Notes: generated by a model from the sequence alone, not told the origin. A stretch of 54,496 nucleotides of DNA from Marinomonas aquiplantarum (GCF_003314975.1 NZ_QNRF01000009.1:1-54496); one strand, 5' to 3'; counted from the first letter of the stretch, positions 18,216-28,162 are shown. Numbers and translations are program-made.

Positions 18216-19082
18216 ATGACATCACCTGTTAATGAAAACCAGCTAGGACGCATACTTCGAGGGATTAGCATTCCGCCACAACCTCAGGTAATGGTCGATC
18301 TTCACATGGAACAGGCGATGCCAGATCCCGATATGGGACGCATTGCAGACATCATTGCGCAAGACGTGAGCTTATCCGCCGCCGTTTTGAAGCTGGTCAA
18401 CTCTAATGCCTTTAATGTCGAGCAAAAAATCGCATCCATTCAACAAGCCGTCACTCTGCTCGGCACCGACAGCGTCACTAACTTGGTAAATGGTCTTGCC
18501 GTGAAAAGTGAATTAACCGATGAAGCTATACAAGCTTTGCACAGCTTTTGGGATACTGCCACCGATGTGGCCGCCATCAGTTCCAGCCTAGCCAATCAGC
18601 TCAACTTTAAATATCAAGATGAATGCTACGCATTAGGCCTATTCCACAATGCTGGTATGCCATTAATGATGAATCGCTTTGACAATTACCAAAGCGTGAT
18701 TGAAGAAGGTTACCAAAACGCCGAATTCGCTTTGACCGATATCGAAAACAGAGCCTTTAAGACCAATCACTCTGTGATTGGTTATTATCTGGCAAAATCT
18801 TGGGGCTTGCCGAAAAGCTGTTGTGCGGTGATTGCTGAGCATCATAGAGTCGATCACTTATTTCGCAATCGTTTACCCGGAAGTCGTCTGCATCTGTCTT
18901 TCGCAGCCATTTTAAAAATGGCTGAGCATATCGCTTCCGCTTATCAGCACCTTGGCGGTGCTGACGAAGACCACGAATGGAACAGTATCAAACATTATGC
19001 TTTAGACCATTTCGAACTCACCGAGTATGACTTCGATGGCTTAATCGAGATCTGTAACGAGCAAGGTCTTGGCTTAAACTGA
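18216..19082 (+). CDS. HDOD domain protein
   Basis: A 288-residue protein consisting almost entirely of one HDOD domain (about 15-220). Typical landmarks are IAQDVSLSAAVLKLVNSNAFN, IQQAVTLLGTDSVTNLVNG and YALGLFHNAGMPLMMN. HDOD domains lack the HD metal-binding phosphodiesterase site and act in signalling, often with c-di-GMP proteins. No output domain is fused to it. It lies alone, divergent from rlmI, and its stop is only 12 bp from the convergent fbpC stop, with no terminator between them. Confidence 0.87.
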   Translation: MTSPVNENQLGRILRGISIPPQPQVMVDLHMEQAMPDPDMGRIADIIAQDVSLSAAVLKLVNSNAFNVEQKIASIQQAVTLLGTDSVTNLVNGLAVKSELTDEAIQALHSFWDTATDVAAISSSLANQLNFKYQDECYALGLFHNAGMPLMMNRFDNYQSVIEEGYQNAEFALTDIENRAFKTNHSVIGYYLAKSWGLPKSCCAVIAEHHRVDHLFRNRLPGSRLHLSFAAILKMAEHIASAYQHLGGADEDHEWNSIKHYALDHFELTEYDFDGLIEICNEQGLGLN

Positions 19083-19094
19083 TACCTTTTGATG

Positions 19095-20162
19095 TCAGCG
19101 ACTAAACATCACCAGATGATCGAGATGAATGGTCAAACCAATGCTTTGGCCAATCGAATGATTATGATGTGAAGACGCAAAACAATAGACCACCTTACCA
19201 GAAGCCAAACTCACACGGTAAAGGAAATGTGAGCCTCGGAACCACTTACTCACTATGGTTCCCACAAACTCACTGTCATCGTCGTGCAAGATGTCATCCG
19301 GTCTAACCAGCAAATCCACTACTGCTTGATCAGCAAAACCATGATTCAAATTCCCTTGAATTCTGCCTAAGTCTGAATGAACACAATTTGGTCCGCATAC
19401 CGTCGCAGGTAAGAAATCCCCATGACCAATAAAGCTGGCAACGAAACGAGTGGCAGGTTTGTGGTAAATTTCATAGCAGGTGCCGGTTTGATGAATCTCA
19501 CCATCTGACATGACAGAGACTTGATCTGCCATAGCAAAGGCTTCCATTTGATCATGTGTCACTAGTATTGCACTCATTTCTTCATGCAATAGGATGCTCC
19601 GAATGTCTGGCACTAGCTCTTCTCTGAGTTTAGCGTCCAATCCTGAGAAGGGTTCATCCATCAATAATAACTTTGGTTTTGGCGCCATAGCTCGAGCTAA
19701 GGCGACTCGCTGCTGCTGACCACCAGAAAGAGAATGAGGGTAACGAGATTGAAAGCCAGCCAGCCCCACCAGCGCCAAGAGCTCATCCACCCTGGCCTGT
19801 GCTTTTGGCTTGGTCCAAGAGGTTAAACCGAAGGCGATGTTTTCCCCCACTGTGAGATGCGGAAACAAGGCAATGTCTTGGAACACCATGCCGATTTGGC
19901 GACGCTCTGGCGGCAAATTGGTTTGCGCAGTTGAGATAACCTTCCCTGCCACTTCAATCTGGCCTGACATCAAAGGTTCGAAGCCAGCGATAGCTCGTAA
20001 CAAAGTGGATTTACCACAACCACTTGGCCCTAGCAGGCAACCAATTTCACCTGCGGCTAAATGAAAACTTGTGGAGGCGACAATTTGTTGACCATCATAG
20101 CCAACCGTCACATTCGAAAGCGTGAGATCAGATGCCATATTTGAAGAAGATTCCTGAGTCAT
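19095..20162 (-). CDS. fbpC: Iron(III) ABC transporter ATP-binding protein (FbpC-type)
   Basis: A 355-residue ATPase of an importer. Walker A is GPSGCGKST (about residues 42-50), the signature is LSGGQQQR, Walker B is LLLMDEP followed by FSGLDAKL, and the switch His is in VTHDQMEAF. A C-terminal regulatory TOBE-like domain starts near residue 265. It is the last gene of an fbpA-fbpB-fbpC unit, 8 bp after the permease. Iron as substrate is inferred from the binding protein and the two-domain permease. Thiamine or phosphonate importers have similar ATPases but different partners. Confidence 0.87.
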   Translation of the reverse strand: MTQESSSNMASDLTLSNVTVGYDGQQIVASTSFHLAAGEIGCLLGPSGCGKSTLLRAIAGFEPLMSGQIEVAGKVISTAQTNLPPERRQIGMVFQDIALFPHLTVGENIAFGLTSWTKPKAQARVDELLALVGLAGFQSRYPHSLSGGQQQRVALARAMAPKPKLLLMDEPFSGLDAKLREELVPDIRSILLHEEMSAILVTHDQMEAFAMADQVSVMSDGEIHQTGTCYEIYHKPATRFVASFIGHGDFLPATVCGPNCVHSDLGRIQGNLNHGFADQAVVDLLVRPDDILHDDDSEFVGTIVSKWFRGSHFLYRVSLASGKVVYCFASSHHNHSIGQSIGLTIHLDHLVMFSR

Positions 20163-20170
20163 GTGTAGAC

Positions 20171-21817
20171 CTACTTAGACGATGCAACATCAGATGAAAT
20201 GGAGCGACTTAATAAAATAACGGGCACAAGACTAACCAATACGATCATCAAAGATGCCGGTGCGGCGTCCACCAAACGTTCATCCGAAGCCAATTCAAAC
20301 GCCCGCACTGCCAAAGTATTAAAGTTAAACGGGCGCAATACTAAAGTGGCAGGAAGCTCTTTTAACACATCGACAAAGACAATTAAAATGGCCGTTAAAA
20401 TAGACCCTTTGAGCAGTGGCAAATGAATGCGAGTTAATACTTTCCATGAGTTCATACCCAAGGTTCGCGCTGACATGTCCATACTGGGTTTTATCTTTCC
20501 TAAACCATTCTGTACGGCACCTAGTGACACGGCCATAAAACGCACTGTATAGGCGAACAGTAAGGCAAATAAGGTTCCAGATAACAACAACCCGATTTTT
20601 TGCCCTGTATAATGCTTTACCAAATCAATGATTTGATGATCTAACCAAGCCAGTGGTACTAAAGTTCCAATAGCAATAATGGTCCCCGGCAATGCATAAC
20701 CTAAACCAGACAACCCCACTGAAGCATGAACGGCTTTATGCTTATACAAGCGTCCAGCGTAACTTAACACCAAGGCCAAACTGACTAAAATTAATGCGGC
20801 TAATGCAGCAAGGTAAAAAGAGTTCCATGCCAATTGCAGGAAACGGTCAGCGATAAATTCAGCCTTAAACATCGCCCAATACGCCAACACTAAAGCAGGA
20901 ATCAAAAAGCCCAATAAAATTGGCAAGAGACAAAAGAGCAAAGCACAAACACCTTGCCATCGTCCCAATGGAATACGCCGACTACTGGCTTTTTTAATGC
21001 CCGAATTATGATATCGAATACGATGTCTTGAATACCTTTCTAGCACAATTAATACCGTCACAAACAGCAACAAGACGCCCGCTAACTGAGATGCCGCGGC
21101 CACATCCCCAAAACCATAGAAGGTTCTCAGGATGCCTGTGGTGAAGGTATTTACACTGAAATACTGAACTGTGCCATAATCGGCGAGCGTTTCCATTAAG
21201 GCTAAGGTTAACCCCGTCACTATCGCAGGACGCGCCAAGGGTAGAGCGAGTTTGCGAAAGGCTTGAGGATTCGAATAACCTAAAGTACGCGCCACCTCTA
21301 AGGTATTGGCAGATTGTTCTAAAAACGCGGCACGACTCATCAAGTAAACATAAGGGTACAACACGAGAATCAACATGGTCATGGCGCCCCCTAGGGAACG
21401 TATTTCAAAAAACCAATAATCCCCATATCGCCAACCCGTCATTTCTCGAATAAAGGTTTGCACTGGCCCAGCAAAGTCCAATATACCTGTGTAGGTATAA
21501 GCAATGATGTAGGCCGGAAAAGCCATCGGTAATAATAAGGCCCAAGCTAAGAACTGACGTCCGGGGAAGTTGCACATACTGGTTAACCAAGCAGTAGGCA
21601 CCCCAATACATAACACGCCGATCCCGACGCCAACCATAAGCAGCAAAGAATTATGGACGTATTCAACCAAAACCGTCTGATACAGGTGTTGCCAAACCTG
21701 ACCATCTCCAATCACCACATTGACCAGAACCACCAAGATAGGCAAAGACAACAACGCAGCGATAAAAATCGCCGCGCCGGATAGGAGGGAAAAATTAAAT
21801 TTTTTAAACCAGTTCAA
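20171..21817 (-). CDS. fbpB: Iron(III) ABC transporter permease (FbpB-type, fused double permease)
   Basis: A 548-residue inner-membrane permease with about twelve hydrophobic segments. Two homologous binding-protein-dependent permease halves are fused in one chain, as in FbpB/SfuB. EAA-loop-like regions are seen at EVARTLGYSNPQAFRKLALPLARPA (about 178-202) and at DMSARTLGMNSWKVLTRIHLPLLKG (about 448-472). The chosen start is the TTG at 21817-21815, since no ATG is close and the sequence then reads NWFKKFNFSLLSGAAIF into the first membrane helix. The ribosome site is weak, so the exact start is uncertain. It lies 42 bp after fbpA. Confidence 0.86.
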   Translation of the reverse strand: MNWFKKFNFSLLSGAAIFIAALLSLPILVVLVNVVIGDGQVWQHLYQTVLVEYVHNSLLLMVGVGIGVLCIGVPTAWLTSMCNFPGRQFLAWALLLPMAFPAYIIAYTYTGILDFAGPVQTFIREMTGWRYGDYWFFEIRSLGGAMTMLILVLYPYVYLMSRAAFLEQSANTLEVARTLGYSNPQAFRKLALPLARPAIVTGLTLALMETLADYGTVQYFSVNTFTTGILRTFYGFGDVAAASQLAGVLLLFVTVLIVLERYSRHRIRYHNSGIKKASSRRIPLGRWQGVCALLFCLLPILLGFLIPALVLAYWAMFKAEFIADRFLQLAWNSFYLAALAALILVSLALVLSYAGRLYKHKAVHASVGLSGLGYALPGTIIAIGTLVPLAWLDHQIIDLVKHYTGQKIGLLLSGTLFALLFAYTVRFMAVSLGAVQNGLGKIKPSMDMSARTLGMNSWKVLTRIHLPLLKGSILTAILIVFVDVLKELPATLVLRPFNFNTLAVRAFELASDERLVDAAPASLMIVLVSLVPVILLSRSISSDVASSK

Positions 21818-21859
21818 TGACTCGTTACAACCTGTGATTAGTTCAATTCAAATGGGCGG

Positions 21860-22933
21860 TTACTTCCAACCGCCAATGTCCATGAGCTCAACCGCTTGAC
21901 GGTTATTCTCTCCCAATTTGCTTAACGACAGGCTATCAGCATGAAACGCACCATAAGGCGCTAGCATCTCAGGTGCACCAATCCCCTTCACAACTGGGTA
22001 TTCGTTATTCACATGAGCATACCATTCTTGTGCTGTTTGGCTGGTTAAAAACTCAATTAAACGCTTTGCATTGTCAACATTTGTCGCGGCTGATGTCAGA
22101 CCAGCGCCACTCACGTTAACATGAGCGCCACGCTCAGTTTCACCTTGATTCGGCCAGAAAGGTTTTACTTTGGCATAAACTTCGCGATCGCTTGCTAAAT
22201 CACTTTGCCCTAAGCGACCATAGTAGTAAGTGTTTGCCAAGGTCACATCACACACCCCTGCTGCAACCGCTTTTAATAGATCCACATCACCACCAAACGG
22301 AGGACGGGCAAGATTGGCCATAAGACCTTTAATCCATGCCTGCGTCTGCTCAGCACCATCGGCCTCAATCATCGACGCGACTAAAGATTGGTTATAGATA
22401 TTGGCAGAAGAGCGCACACAAACGCGACCTTGCCATTTAGCGTCAACCAAGTCTTCGTATCGAGACAGCTCGCGAGGATCCACTGTTTCAGGATTATAGA
22501 AGATGACTCGAGCACGTTGTGATAAGCCAAACCAATAATTATCTTTGTCTCTTAAATGACTTGGAATATTGGTCTCTAGAATCTCACTTTGTAATGGTTG
22601 CAACACACCTGCCGCTTTAGCTCGATGTAATCGACCAGCATCGACGGTAATAAAAACATCCGCAGGGCTAGCATCACCCTCTGCTCTTAAACGGCTTAAT
22701 AAGGCATCTGCTGAGCCTGTGATCAGATTAACAACCACATCATTCTGCTCAGAGAAAGTCTCCAGAATGGGAGCTATTAACGACTCTTTTCGAGCAGAAT
22801 AGATATTTACTTCACCTTCGGCTTGAGCGCTTACAGGTAATAAAAACGAACATGAAAGCAGTGCAAAACCTGCTTTTTTGATATAAGAACTTAGCTTTAC
22901 GCGCTCCGTAGCACGCTGAAACATAACCGCCAT
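21860..22933 (-). CDS. fbpA: Iron(III) ABC transporter substrate-binding protein (FbpA/FutA-type)
   Basis: A 357-residue periplasmic binding protein. A signal peptide is visible: basic start, hydrophobic core AGFALLSCSFLLPVSA, cleavage after AQA near residue 38. The mature part begins EGEVNIYSARKESLIAPILETF, the FbpA/FutA pattern. The tyrosine pair of ANTYYYGRLG, typical Fe(III) ligands, lies near residue 230. The ATG at 22933 is preceded by GGAAGG at good spacing, which supports this start over the internal ATG three codons on. It heads the fbpABC unit. A possible Fur box lies about 130 bp upstream at 23066-23084. Confidence 0.9.
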   Translation of the reverse strand: MAVMFQRATERVKLSSYIKKAGFALLSCSFLLPVSAQAEGEVNIYSARKESLIAPILETFSEQNDVVVNLITGSADALLSRLRAEGDASPADVFITVDAGRLHRAKAAGVLQPLQSEILETNIPSHLRDKDNYWFGLSQRARVIFYNPETVDPRELSRYEDLVDAKWQGRVCVRSSANIYNQSLVASMIEADGAEQTQAWIKGLMANLARPPFGGDVDLLKAVAAGVCDVTLANTYYYGRLGQSDLASDREVYAKVKPFWPNQGETERGAHVNVSGAGLTSAATNVDNAKRLIEFLTSQTAQEWYAHVNNEYPVVKGIGAPEMLAPYGAFHADSLSLSKLGENNRQAVELMDIGGWK

Positions 22934-23065
22934 TATTCACCTTCCAAAACTTGAAAACATTTTCCCGTATCTAAGATACTTCCGTGCATCAAAGCAAAGA
23001 AAATAAGGCCTTTGAGGACTTGCTAAAAAATTGAAAAGAGAAATTAGCACAAGCTCAGCACAAAC

Positions 23066-23084
23066 ACTAGCGATTCTCATTCCA
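23066..23084 (-). promoter_or_regulatory. Possible Fur box upstream of fbpA
   Basis: On the minus strand TGGAATGAGAATCGCTAGT matches the 19-bp Fur consensus at 11 positions by my alignment, including the AATGA and AATC blocks. The position upstream of an iron-uptake operon makes Fur control likely in principle. The match is only moderate and the promoter itself was not located. Confidence 0.4.
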
Positions 23085-23119
23085 TTGAGCCTAGGTAATC
23101 CATGCAGAAGAAAACAGAT

Positions 23120-23947
23120 TTAATCCAAAAGTTGGTTTAAGCCATCGCCAATGATTAAGGCATCATCCAACTCAAATAGGATACCTTCCCCTAAGCCTGC
23201 GCCTTTCGCAACAGCCATAGGGAAACCCTCTCGAACCAGATCGGAATCTCGATCATTGCGGATACATGCGTTTAAATAACATGCAAGATTGAGCACGCAA
23301 GCTAGCGCTTGAGGCTCATCATTCATAAACGGACGCTTGTGCTGCTGTACGGCATCGCCCATGGCAACAGGAAACTTCCACATATCCATCAAGGCTTTAC
23401 CTGCATCTTGTGTGGTAAAGCCCAGAAGATCCTGCTCGGCTTTTACACGGCTAGCTTTACGATTATTCACTAACGTCTGGACCTCAAGGGCAAGGTCTGG
23501 CTGAGTAAGATGCAGTAAAAGACGTCCAATGTTATGGACAATCCCGACGGTAAATGCCTCGTCTTCATCCACCAGCTCTGTTCGCTTCGCAACCCACTTC
23601 GCCAACTCTGCGACCCGAAAAGAATCTGCCCAGAAAGCGGGTAAATTAATGCCCTCCACTTTCTCAACAGAGCTTGAAAAACCCGAGGCAATCACCAGTG
23701 TTTTTAATTTAGACATACCAAGCAAAACAGTGGCTTCATCAATCGACGAGATTTTACGAGACAAACCAAAGTAAGCAGAATTCACCATACGCAGAATTTT
23801 CAGCGAAATGGTTTGATCATGGGCCACCCGTTGGCTAATGTCAGAATAATTGGCATCAGGGTCATTTAGTAATTGAATGAGCTCACGAACCACATCCGGA
23901 ACATTAGGAAGTTTATCGGTTTGCTTTAAAAGCTCTTCTATACGCAT
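23120..23947 (-). CDS. HDOD domain protein
   Basis: A 275-residue single-domain HDOD protein (about 10-205): IEELLKQTDKLPNVPDVVREL, VAHDQTISLKILRMVNSAYFGLSRKISSIDEA, LLGMSKLKTLV, and VGIVHNIGRLLL. It differs clearly from the other HDOD protein at 18216, so it is not a recent duplicate. I start it at the ATG at 23947-23945. The longer reading from 23992 has no family-like sequence, and GAAGGG lies at workable spacing before 23947. It sits between fbpA and ubiH in the same direction, with 117 bp to ubiH. In E. coli this place downstream of ubiH is taken by ubiI. Confidence 0.86.
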   Translation of the reverse strand: MRIEELLKQTDKLPNVPDVVRELIQLLNDPDANYSDISQRVAHDQTISLKILRMVNSAYFGLSRKISSIDEATVLLGMSKLKTLVIASGFSSSVEKVEGINLPAFWADSFRVAELAKWVAKRTELVDEDEAFTVGIVHNIGRLLLHLTQPDLALEVQTLVNNRKASRVKAEQDLLGFTTQDAGKALMDMWKFPVAMGDAVQQHKRPFMNDEPQALACVLNLACYLNACIRNDRDSDLVREGFPMAVAKGAGLGEGILFELDDALIIGDGLNQLLD

Positions 23948-24064
23948 AGGAGACAACCCTTCAGTAATCAAAAAAACACCATTAAGCAGCATAAGGTAGC
24001 CAAATGTTTTTGCAACTGGAAATAAGTAGCGTTTTGAAAAGCCCGTCCTCTGTTTCCGCGATGA

Positions 24065-25270
24065 TTAGGAAAAAGAAGACAAACCGGCTGCACGTGCCAC
24101 AACCTTCTCTTTTAGAAAACGACTTTGATTAAAACGCTTCATCCCCATATTACGAATTCCCACCACCGCAGGATGATGACTTGCAAACAAGCGCTTGAAG
24201 GTTTCCATACCCGCCGCCATTGCAATGTTATCTAACATACGAGCACGTTGATAACGTCGTAATACTGTTAGTGACCCTAACGCTTCTCCGCGACGCTGTG
24301 CTTTGGATAACACAGCCACTAAAGCCTTTACATCACCAAACCCAAGGTTGGCACCCTGACCAGCCAAAGGGTGAATGGTATGAGCCGCATCACCGATCAA
24401 GGCCAAACCAGCCTTCACATATTGTTTAGCATGACGTTGGCGTAATGGAATCGCTTGGCGTTCACGAGTCACCGAAAGAACATCAAATTTACGATTAATC
24501 GCATAGTGTAAGCGTTGGCAAAATGCCTCATCCGACAAGGCCATTAAGGTTTCAGCATCACCAGGAGGAACAGACCAAACAATGGAAATATACTCTTTAC
24601 CATCCACACTGGGCATGGGTAAAAAGGCCAAAATACCTTCTTCACCAAAACTTTGCCACGCGGTATTTTGATGGCTTTGACCTATTTCTATGGTAGCGAC
24701 GATGGCCGTATGACCATAATCCCATTCGACCGTATCAAAGTCATTGTCTTGCCTTAACTTAGACATAGCACCATCTGCAGCGATGATGGCCTGAGCGTTC
24801 AACTGATGGCCAGAGGTCAAACTTGCCGTCACCCCAGCTTCGTTTAGTTCATAGCTGTCTAACTGATCACCCAAATAAAGATCCACATTCGCATTGTCTT
24901 TTAGGCGTGCCATTAGCTGATCATTTAAGACCGCGTTTTCAACTAAATGCCCTAATTCCGGCATGTCGCTATTATGGGCATTAAAGTCGACCATGCCCTC
25001 ACCCAAGCCATCCCACACCACCATGTTGTCATAGGAAGCAATTCGGCTTTTAGGAATGTTTTGCCACACTCCCGCGTCTTCTAATAATGTTTTAGATTGA
25101 CTGGAAATGGCACTGACTCGAGCATCGTAGGCGGGTGGTGTTGAAAGTGTGTATAACCCAGTGTGCTTATCCACAAGCGCGATTCGCAGGGACGACTTTG
25201 CTAACAATATTGCAGATAAGCCACCAACCATACCAGCACCAACGAGGATCAGATCATAGGATTTTGCCAT
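24065..25270 (-). CDS. ubiH: FAD-dependent ubiquinone-biosynthesis hydroxylase UbiH
   Basis: A 401-residue flavin monooxygenase of the UbiH/UbiF/UbiI family, which hydroxylates the polyprenyl-phenol ring on the way to ubiquinone. The FAD-binding LVGAGMVGGLSAILLAKSS is at residues 8-26. The second motif, AIIAADGAMSKLRQ, is near 160. The third, LIGDAAHTIHPLAGQGANLGF, is near 300. The ATG at 25270 is preceded by GGAG at 8 nt; an in-frame GTG one codon upstream is less likely. Its place directly behind ygfB-pepP identifies it as UbiH rather than UbiI or UbiF. The usual neighbour ubiI is not in this window. Confidence 0.9.
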   Translation of the reverse strand: MAKSYDLILVGAGMVGGLSAILLAKSSLRIALVDKHTGLYTLSTPPAYDARVSAISSQSKTLLEDAGVWQNIPKSRIASYDNMVVWDGLGEGMVDFNAHNSDMPELGHLVENAVLNDQLMARLKDNANVDLYLGDQLDSYELNEAGVTASLTSGHQLNAQAIIAADGAMSKLRQDNDFDTVEWDYGHTAIVATIEIGQSHQNTAWQSFGEEGILAFLPMPSVDGKEYISIVWSVPPGDAETLMALSDEAFCQRLHYAINRKFDVLSVTRERQAIPLRQRHAKQYVKAGLALIGDAAHTIHPLAGQGANLGFGDVKALVAVLSKAQRRGEALGSLTVLRRYQRARMLDNIAMAAGMETFKRLFASHHPAVVGIRNMGMKRFNQSRFLKEKVVARAAGLSSFS

Positions 25271-25284
25271 CACACTTACTCCAA

Positions 25285-26601
25285 TTAACTAATAGAATGA
25301 GCCTCAGCCATTAAAGCTTCGATCTCACTAATCTCTTTCGCTAAACCATGGGTTAGAACATAAGGACCCGATGCGGTAATCAACACATCGTCTTCAATAC
25401 GAATGCCAATGCCACGCCACTTTGGCTCTACCTTTAGATTGTCTTCTGACACGTACAAGCCTGGCTCTATGGTTAATACCATTCCTTCTTCTAAGGCTCG
25501 CGATTCCCCTGCCAGTTTATAAGCACCACAATCGTGTACATCTAATCCTAACCAGTGCCCTGTATTGTGCATATAAAAATCGCGATATGCCTTGCTTTCG
25601 ATCAGGGTATCCACCTCTCCTGACAACAATCCCAGCTGAACCAAACCTGTGGTTAATGTTTTCACCGCTGCATGGTGACAAGCTTCATAAGGATTGCCCA
25701 CCGTCAGCTCCTTCATGCCATCGTGATAGGCATCAAGCACCAATTGATAAAGCGCCGCTTGTGGCTCAGTGAATTTGCCATTTGCCGGAAAGGTTCGTGT
25801 GATATCTGACGCATAACATGATAATTCAGCACCTGCGTCAATTAATACCAAATCACCGTCTTTAATGGTTTCGTCATTTTTAATGTAATGCAAAACACAG
25901 GCATTTGAACCAGACGCCACAATGTTGTTATACGCAGGCTGGCGGGCACCAGATTTCATAAACACATAATTAAGTTCGGCTTCTAACTGATACTCTTTCA
26001 TACCTGGTTTCACTGAGCGCATCGCTTGCTTATGAGCTTCAACACTGATTTGAGCGGCGGCTTCCATGATTGCAATTTCTTCTGCATCTTTACGCAAACG
26101 CATTTCTGCCACATAGTTTGTAACGTCTAGCAATTGCCCAGGCGCTTTCGCACCCAATCGAGCACGCGCAGCCAAACCATCACGACATACTGCTAGTTGT
26201 TCACGTAGTCTTTGATCAGCAAAACAATATACTAGGCAATCCGCACCATCCAACGCCGTCGCTAAGGTCTCATCCAGTGCCTCTAAAGCAAAGGCTTGTG
26301 TTGCGCCAAATGCCTGAATGGCACCATCAATACCGTAACGAAAACCATCCCATTGTTCTTTTTCAGGGTCTTTTGGCAAACTCACTAGAGTCAAATCACC
26401 TTGCCCAGAGATAATGGCGTACGCACTGGGCTCTGGAAACCCAGTCAAATAATAGAAACTGCTGTCAGGTCGAAATTCGTAGTCACAATCATTATTGCGC
26501 ACCGCCAACTCGCCATTACGAATGACCACAACACTGTTATCAGGCAAAAACGCCATTAAACGTTCACGACGGGATTGATAGGTTTGCAAAGTGATGTTCA
26601 T
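25285..26601 (-). CDS. pepP: Xaa-Pro aminopeptidase PepP
   Basis: A 438-residue metallopeptidase that removes N-terminal residues preceding proline. The N-terminal domain carries the DCDYEFRPDSSFYYLTGFPEPSA motif typical of PepP. The creatinase-fold catalytic half has metal ligands in LVLIDAGAELSCYASDITRTFP, the His of MHNTGHWLGLDVHD, and Glu residues of LTIEPGLYV and IGIRIEDDVLI. Length matches E. coli PepP (about 440). It is the middle gene of ygfB-pepP-ubiH, 44 bp after ygfB and 14 bp before ubiH. ATG start with GAGG at proper spacing. Confidence 0.96.
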   Translation of the reverse strand: MNITLQTYQSRRERLMAFLPDNSVVVIRNGELAVRNNDCDYEFRPDSSFYYLTGFPEPSAYAIISGQGDLTLVSLPKDPEKEQWDGFRYGIDGAIQAFGATQAFALEALDETLATALDGADCLVYCFADQRLREQLAVCRDGLAARARLGAKAPGQLLDVTNYVAEMRLRKDAEEIAIMEAAAQISVEAHKQAMRSVKPGMKEYQLEAELNYVFMKSGARQPAYNNIVASGSNACVLHYIKNDETIKDGDLVLIDAGAELSCYASDITRTFPANGKFTEPQAALYQLVLDAYHDGMKELTVGNPYEACHHAAVKTLTTGLVQLGLLSGEVDTLIESKAYRDFYMHNTGHWLGLDVHDCGAYKLAGESRALEEGMVLTIEPGLYVSEDNLKVEPKWRGIGIRIEDDVLITASGPYVLTHGLAKEISEIEALMAEAHSIS

Positions 26602-26645
26602 AGTGACCTCATTTCATCTGTATCAAGTTGTCCATTAACTGGGTA

Positions 26646-27236
26646 TTAATGAAGCGCATTTTGCTTCGAATGATCGGCATCTGGATTAATATCATGATGT
26701 TCTGAGTACATCATCATGGCAGACAAACGAACGTACTCAACCAATTCGGTCAGATCCGCTTCATTATCATTGTTCTCTTCTAGGCTGCGCATTTCAGACT
26801 GCATGCCCGAAATGTTAGCGAAGTCACGTAATATCTGCTTGGTCTCTTCTGATAAGTCTTTTTTCTGACCAGACAAACCATAGCCTGCCAAGAAACCATG
26901 AGCCCATTGAGACAAAGTCACACCACGCTCACATAATTCGGCATCGTCATCAGCAATGCTGGGAACAAGAGCATATTCACCATTTTGGAATAAGGTTAAA
27001 GTAGCGTTATATAAGTCAACAATGGCGACTCGACTGGCGTCTTCTTTCCAGCTTTCGATATCACAAAACTCCACCACCATGGCGAGCCAATCTTCTAGTG
27101 GCAAAGTCACTCCTGAGGCTAAATAGCCACATAACTGACCATGCAATTCTGCTGGTGATGCCGTAATAGACTCCGACACAAACACGTCCGCAATGAGATC
27201 AAAATCCAATGCGTCTTTTAACATTTCTGTAGACAT
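26646..27236 (-). CDS. ygfB: YgfB-family protein (UPF0149)
   Basis: A 196-residue acidic, helical protein of the UPF0149/YgfB family, almost always encoded just before pepP in gammaproteobacteria. Typical segments are SPAELHGQLCGYLASG near residues 26-41, WAHGFLAGYGLSG near 111-123 and LTELVEYVRLSAMMMYSE near 163-180. No catalytic motif is known. In Pseudomonas a member of this family represses the ampDh3 amidase gene by interfering with the AlpA antiterminator, which is established for that genus only. The GAGG ribosome site supports the ATG at 27236. Confidence 0.92.
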   Translation of the reverse strand: MSTEMLKDALDFDLIADVFVSESITASPAELHGQLCGYLASGVTLPLEDWLAMVVEFCDIESWKEDASRVAIVDLYNATLTLFQNGEYALVPSIADDDAELCERGVTLSQWAHGFLAGYGLSGQKKDLSEETKQILRDFANISGMQSEMRSLEENNDNEADLTELVEYVRLSAMMMYSEHHDINPDADHSKQNALH

Positions 27237-27266
27237 AGCCTACCTCGTATCATCTCTACTCTGCTT

Positions 27267-27300
27267 AAAAAAAGAAGCCGCACCTATGACAGTGCGGCTT
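27267..27300 (-). terminator. folD terminator
   Basis: On the minus strand AAGCCGCAC pairs with GTGCGGCTT (27300-27275) with an 8-nt loop, followed by a C and then T7 (27273-27267). It sits between folD and ygfB, so ygfB-pepP-ubiH needs its own promoter. Confidence 0.9.
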
Positions 27301-27319
27301 GGTCGTTCAATCTATCGTT

Positions 27320-28162
27320 TTAGGCCAGTTGTTTCAAACCAGATTCTAAGGTTTGCAAAATAAGCGTATTAATTGTCATTGGGCCAACACCGCCAGGTAC
27401 AGGCGTATAAGCTGACACTCGATCAGTAAGAGGGCCAAGTTCAATGTCTCCAACACCACCAGGGTGATAACCCGCATCCACCACTACAGCACCGTCTTTA
27501 ATCCATTCAGCCTTGATGAATTCTGGCTTACCAACCGCACCGACAATGACGTCAGCTTGTTTGACGAATTCAGCCAAGTTCTGTGTACGAGAATGACAAA
27601 TGGTCACTGTCGCATTGGCATTCAACATCATCATGGCCATAGGCTTACCTAAAATTGGACTACGCCCAACCACCACGACATGCTTACCTTCTAAGTTCAC
27701 ATCGTACTCAGCTAACAGGCGCATGATACCGGCAGGTGTGGCCGCGCCATAAGCGGGCTCTTGCATCGCCATACGACCAAAACCAAGACAAGTCACACCA
27801 TCAACGTCTTTGTGTGCTGCAATCGCATCAAAACACAAACGCTCATCAATTTGTTCTGGTACCGGATGTTGCAACAAAATACCGTGCACATCAGGGTTAT
27901 CATTCAACTCATGAATCTTGCTTAATAGCTGCTCAGTAGTGGTGGTTTCGTCGAGTTCAATGGCCATTGAATCCATACCAACACGACGACAAGCATTGCC
28001 TTTCATTTTTACATACGTCGCTGATGCAGGATCAGCACCAACCAAAATAGTCGCTAAAATCGGGGTGCCGCCAGTACGCTCTTTAAGCTCCGCCACTTGA
28101 GCCTGTAAGCGAGTTTCGGTTTCTTTGGCGCATAATTTGCCATCAAGAACCAATGCTGTCAT
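27320..28162 (-). CDS. folD: Bifunctional methylenetetrahydrofolate dehydrogenase/cyclohydrolase FolD
   Basis: A 280-residue FolD that interconverts methylene-, methenyl- and formyl-tetrahydrofolate with NADP. The catalytic lysine region is [17 protein letters not shown] (Lys near residue 54). The signature [13 protein letters not shown] is near 96-108, and the nucleotide-binding [19 protein letters not shown] and [15 protein letters not shown] segments are present. It is a single-gene unit with the terminator at 27267-27300. With folA and thyA this window holds three enzymes of the one-carbon folate cycle, though in separate units. Confidence 0.97.
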   Translation of the reverse strand: MTALVLDGKLCAKETETRLQAQVAELKERTGGTPILATILVGADPASATYVKMKGNACRRVGMDSMAIELDETTTTEQLLSKIHELNDNPDVHGILLQHPVPEQIDERLCFDAIAAHKDVDGVTCLGFGRMAMQEPAYGAATPAGIMRLLAEYDVNLEGKHVVVVGRSPILGKPMAMMMLNANATVTICHSRTQNLAEFVKQADVIVGAVGKPEFIKAEWIKDGAVVVDAGYHPGGVGDIELGPLTDRVSAYTPVPGGVGPMTINTLILQTLESGLKQLA

